Below, piece by piece: positions 63,879 through 64,000 of a stretch of DNA of 64,000 nt (position 1 is the first letter of the stretch; every line of letters begins with the position of its first letter). The notes beneath the pieces are model-generated. The model made no database searches. It saw only the letters and a list, made by a program, of their open reading frames with translations, and was not told the origin of the DNA. The translations under genes were made by a program, and so were the position numbers. The DNA comes from Halobacteriovorax marinus (GTDB lineage: Bacteria > Bdellovibrionota > Bacteriovoracia > Bacteriovoracales > Bacteriovoracaceae), in the NCBI GenBank assembly GCA_002163155.1, contig MAAO01000006.1, positions 682,001-746,000 of the forward strand, written 5' to 3'.

Positions 63879-64000
63879 ATGAAGAGTATTTTAAACAAAG
63901 CCATTGAACTGAGGAAGAGTGGTGATTACGAATCATCTCTAGACCTATTGAAAGAAGAGCTTAAAGTATCAAGTCATGACCCTGAGTTAAACTATCATGC
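63879..64000 (+). CDS. TPR-like protein (partial, runs off right edge; cassette 8)
   Basis: The first 40 codons are visible: KAIELRKSGDYESSLDLLKEEL matches a tetratricopeptide repeat (helix A with L-x3-G-x-Y), followed by the next helix start DPELNY. No signal peptide. It sits behind R7 and its promoter as the next unit of the array. TPR proteins with this N-terminal pattern also occur as gene cassettes. Confidence 0.65.
   Translation, partial: MKSILNKAIELRKSGDYESSLDLLKEELKVSSHDPELNYH

Overview
The window is an AT-rich bacterial chromosome segment, densely packed on both strands. It most resembles the predatory Bdellovibrionota, probably a marine Halobacteriovorax/Bacteriovorax type. This is an inference from the many secreted peptidoglycan- and protein-degrading enzymes, the repeated REC plus HD-GYP proteins, and the low-GC, Lys/Ser/Glu-rich proteins. 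No rRNA or other marker fixes the taxonomy.

Layout. 1-2735: a minus-strand operon of a formyltransferase and an in-frame alpha/beta-hydrolase/AMP-ligase fusion that runs off the left edge. 2.9-6.5 kb: a MATE exporter and a convergent RND/MMPL-type exporter. 7.1-8.0 kb: a CarH-like MerR regulator lacking the cobalamin-ligating His. 8.0-13.7 kb: a mirrored locus of two divergent operons, each a lysozyme-fold (GH23-like) secreted protein followed by a secreted protein with a C-x5-C-G motif, next to a secreted polysaccharide deacetylase. 14-20 kb: SfsA, two degenerate REC/HD-GYP paralogues, a methyltransferase and a soluble histidine kinase. 20-30 kb: a zinc metalloprotease lipoprotein, pyrE, gltA, a membrane-anchored receiver protein, an Rsm22-like protein, a LysR/flavoprotein pair, and L31 and L33. 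30-39.4 kb: a third HD-GYP paralogue with an intact active site, ExbB/ExbD, a subtilase, a B12-riboswitch-like RNA element before a thioesterase, a purple-acid-phosphatase-like lipoprotein, and L28. 39.5-41 kb: an ECF sigma / membrane anti-sigma-like / Spy-like periplasmic protein module with two matching divergent promoters. 41-55.6 kb: mixed metabolic and envelope genes, ending with a LolA-like protein and an outer-membrane barrel.

55.7-64 kb is different. A tRNA-Ala(GGC) gene is followed by single-gene or few-gene units: NTase-like, GNAT, LysR plus monooxygenase, cupin, chloramphenicol-phosphotransferase-like, ORF6N, secreted proteins and pseudouridine synthases, TPR. They are separated by seven copies of a ~30-bp direct repeat that starts like a tRNA T-loop (GTTCGAT) and ends like a CCA-tailed acceptor end (CTCCACCA). 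At least three copies are followed by the same promoter-like sequence. This is the most unusual feature: an integron-like array of gene units bounded by tRNA-3'-end-like repeats, without recognisable attC sites and with no recombinase in view.
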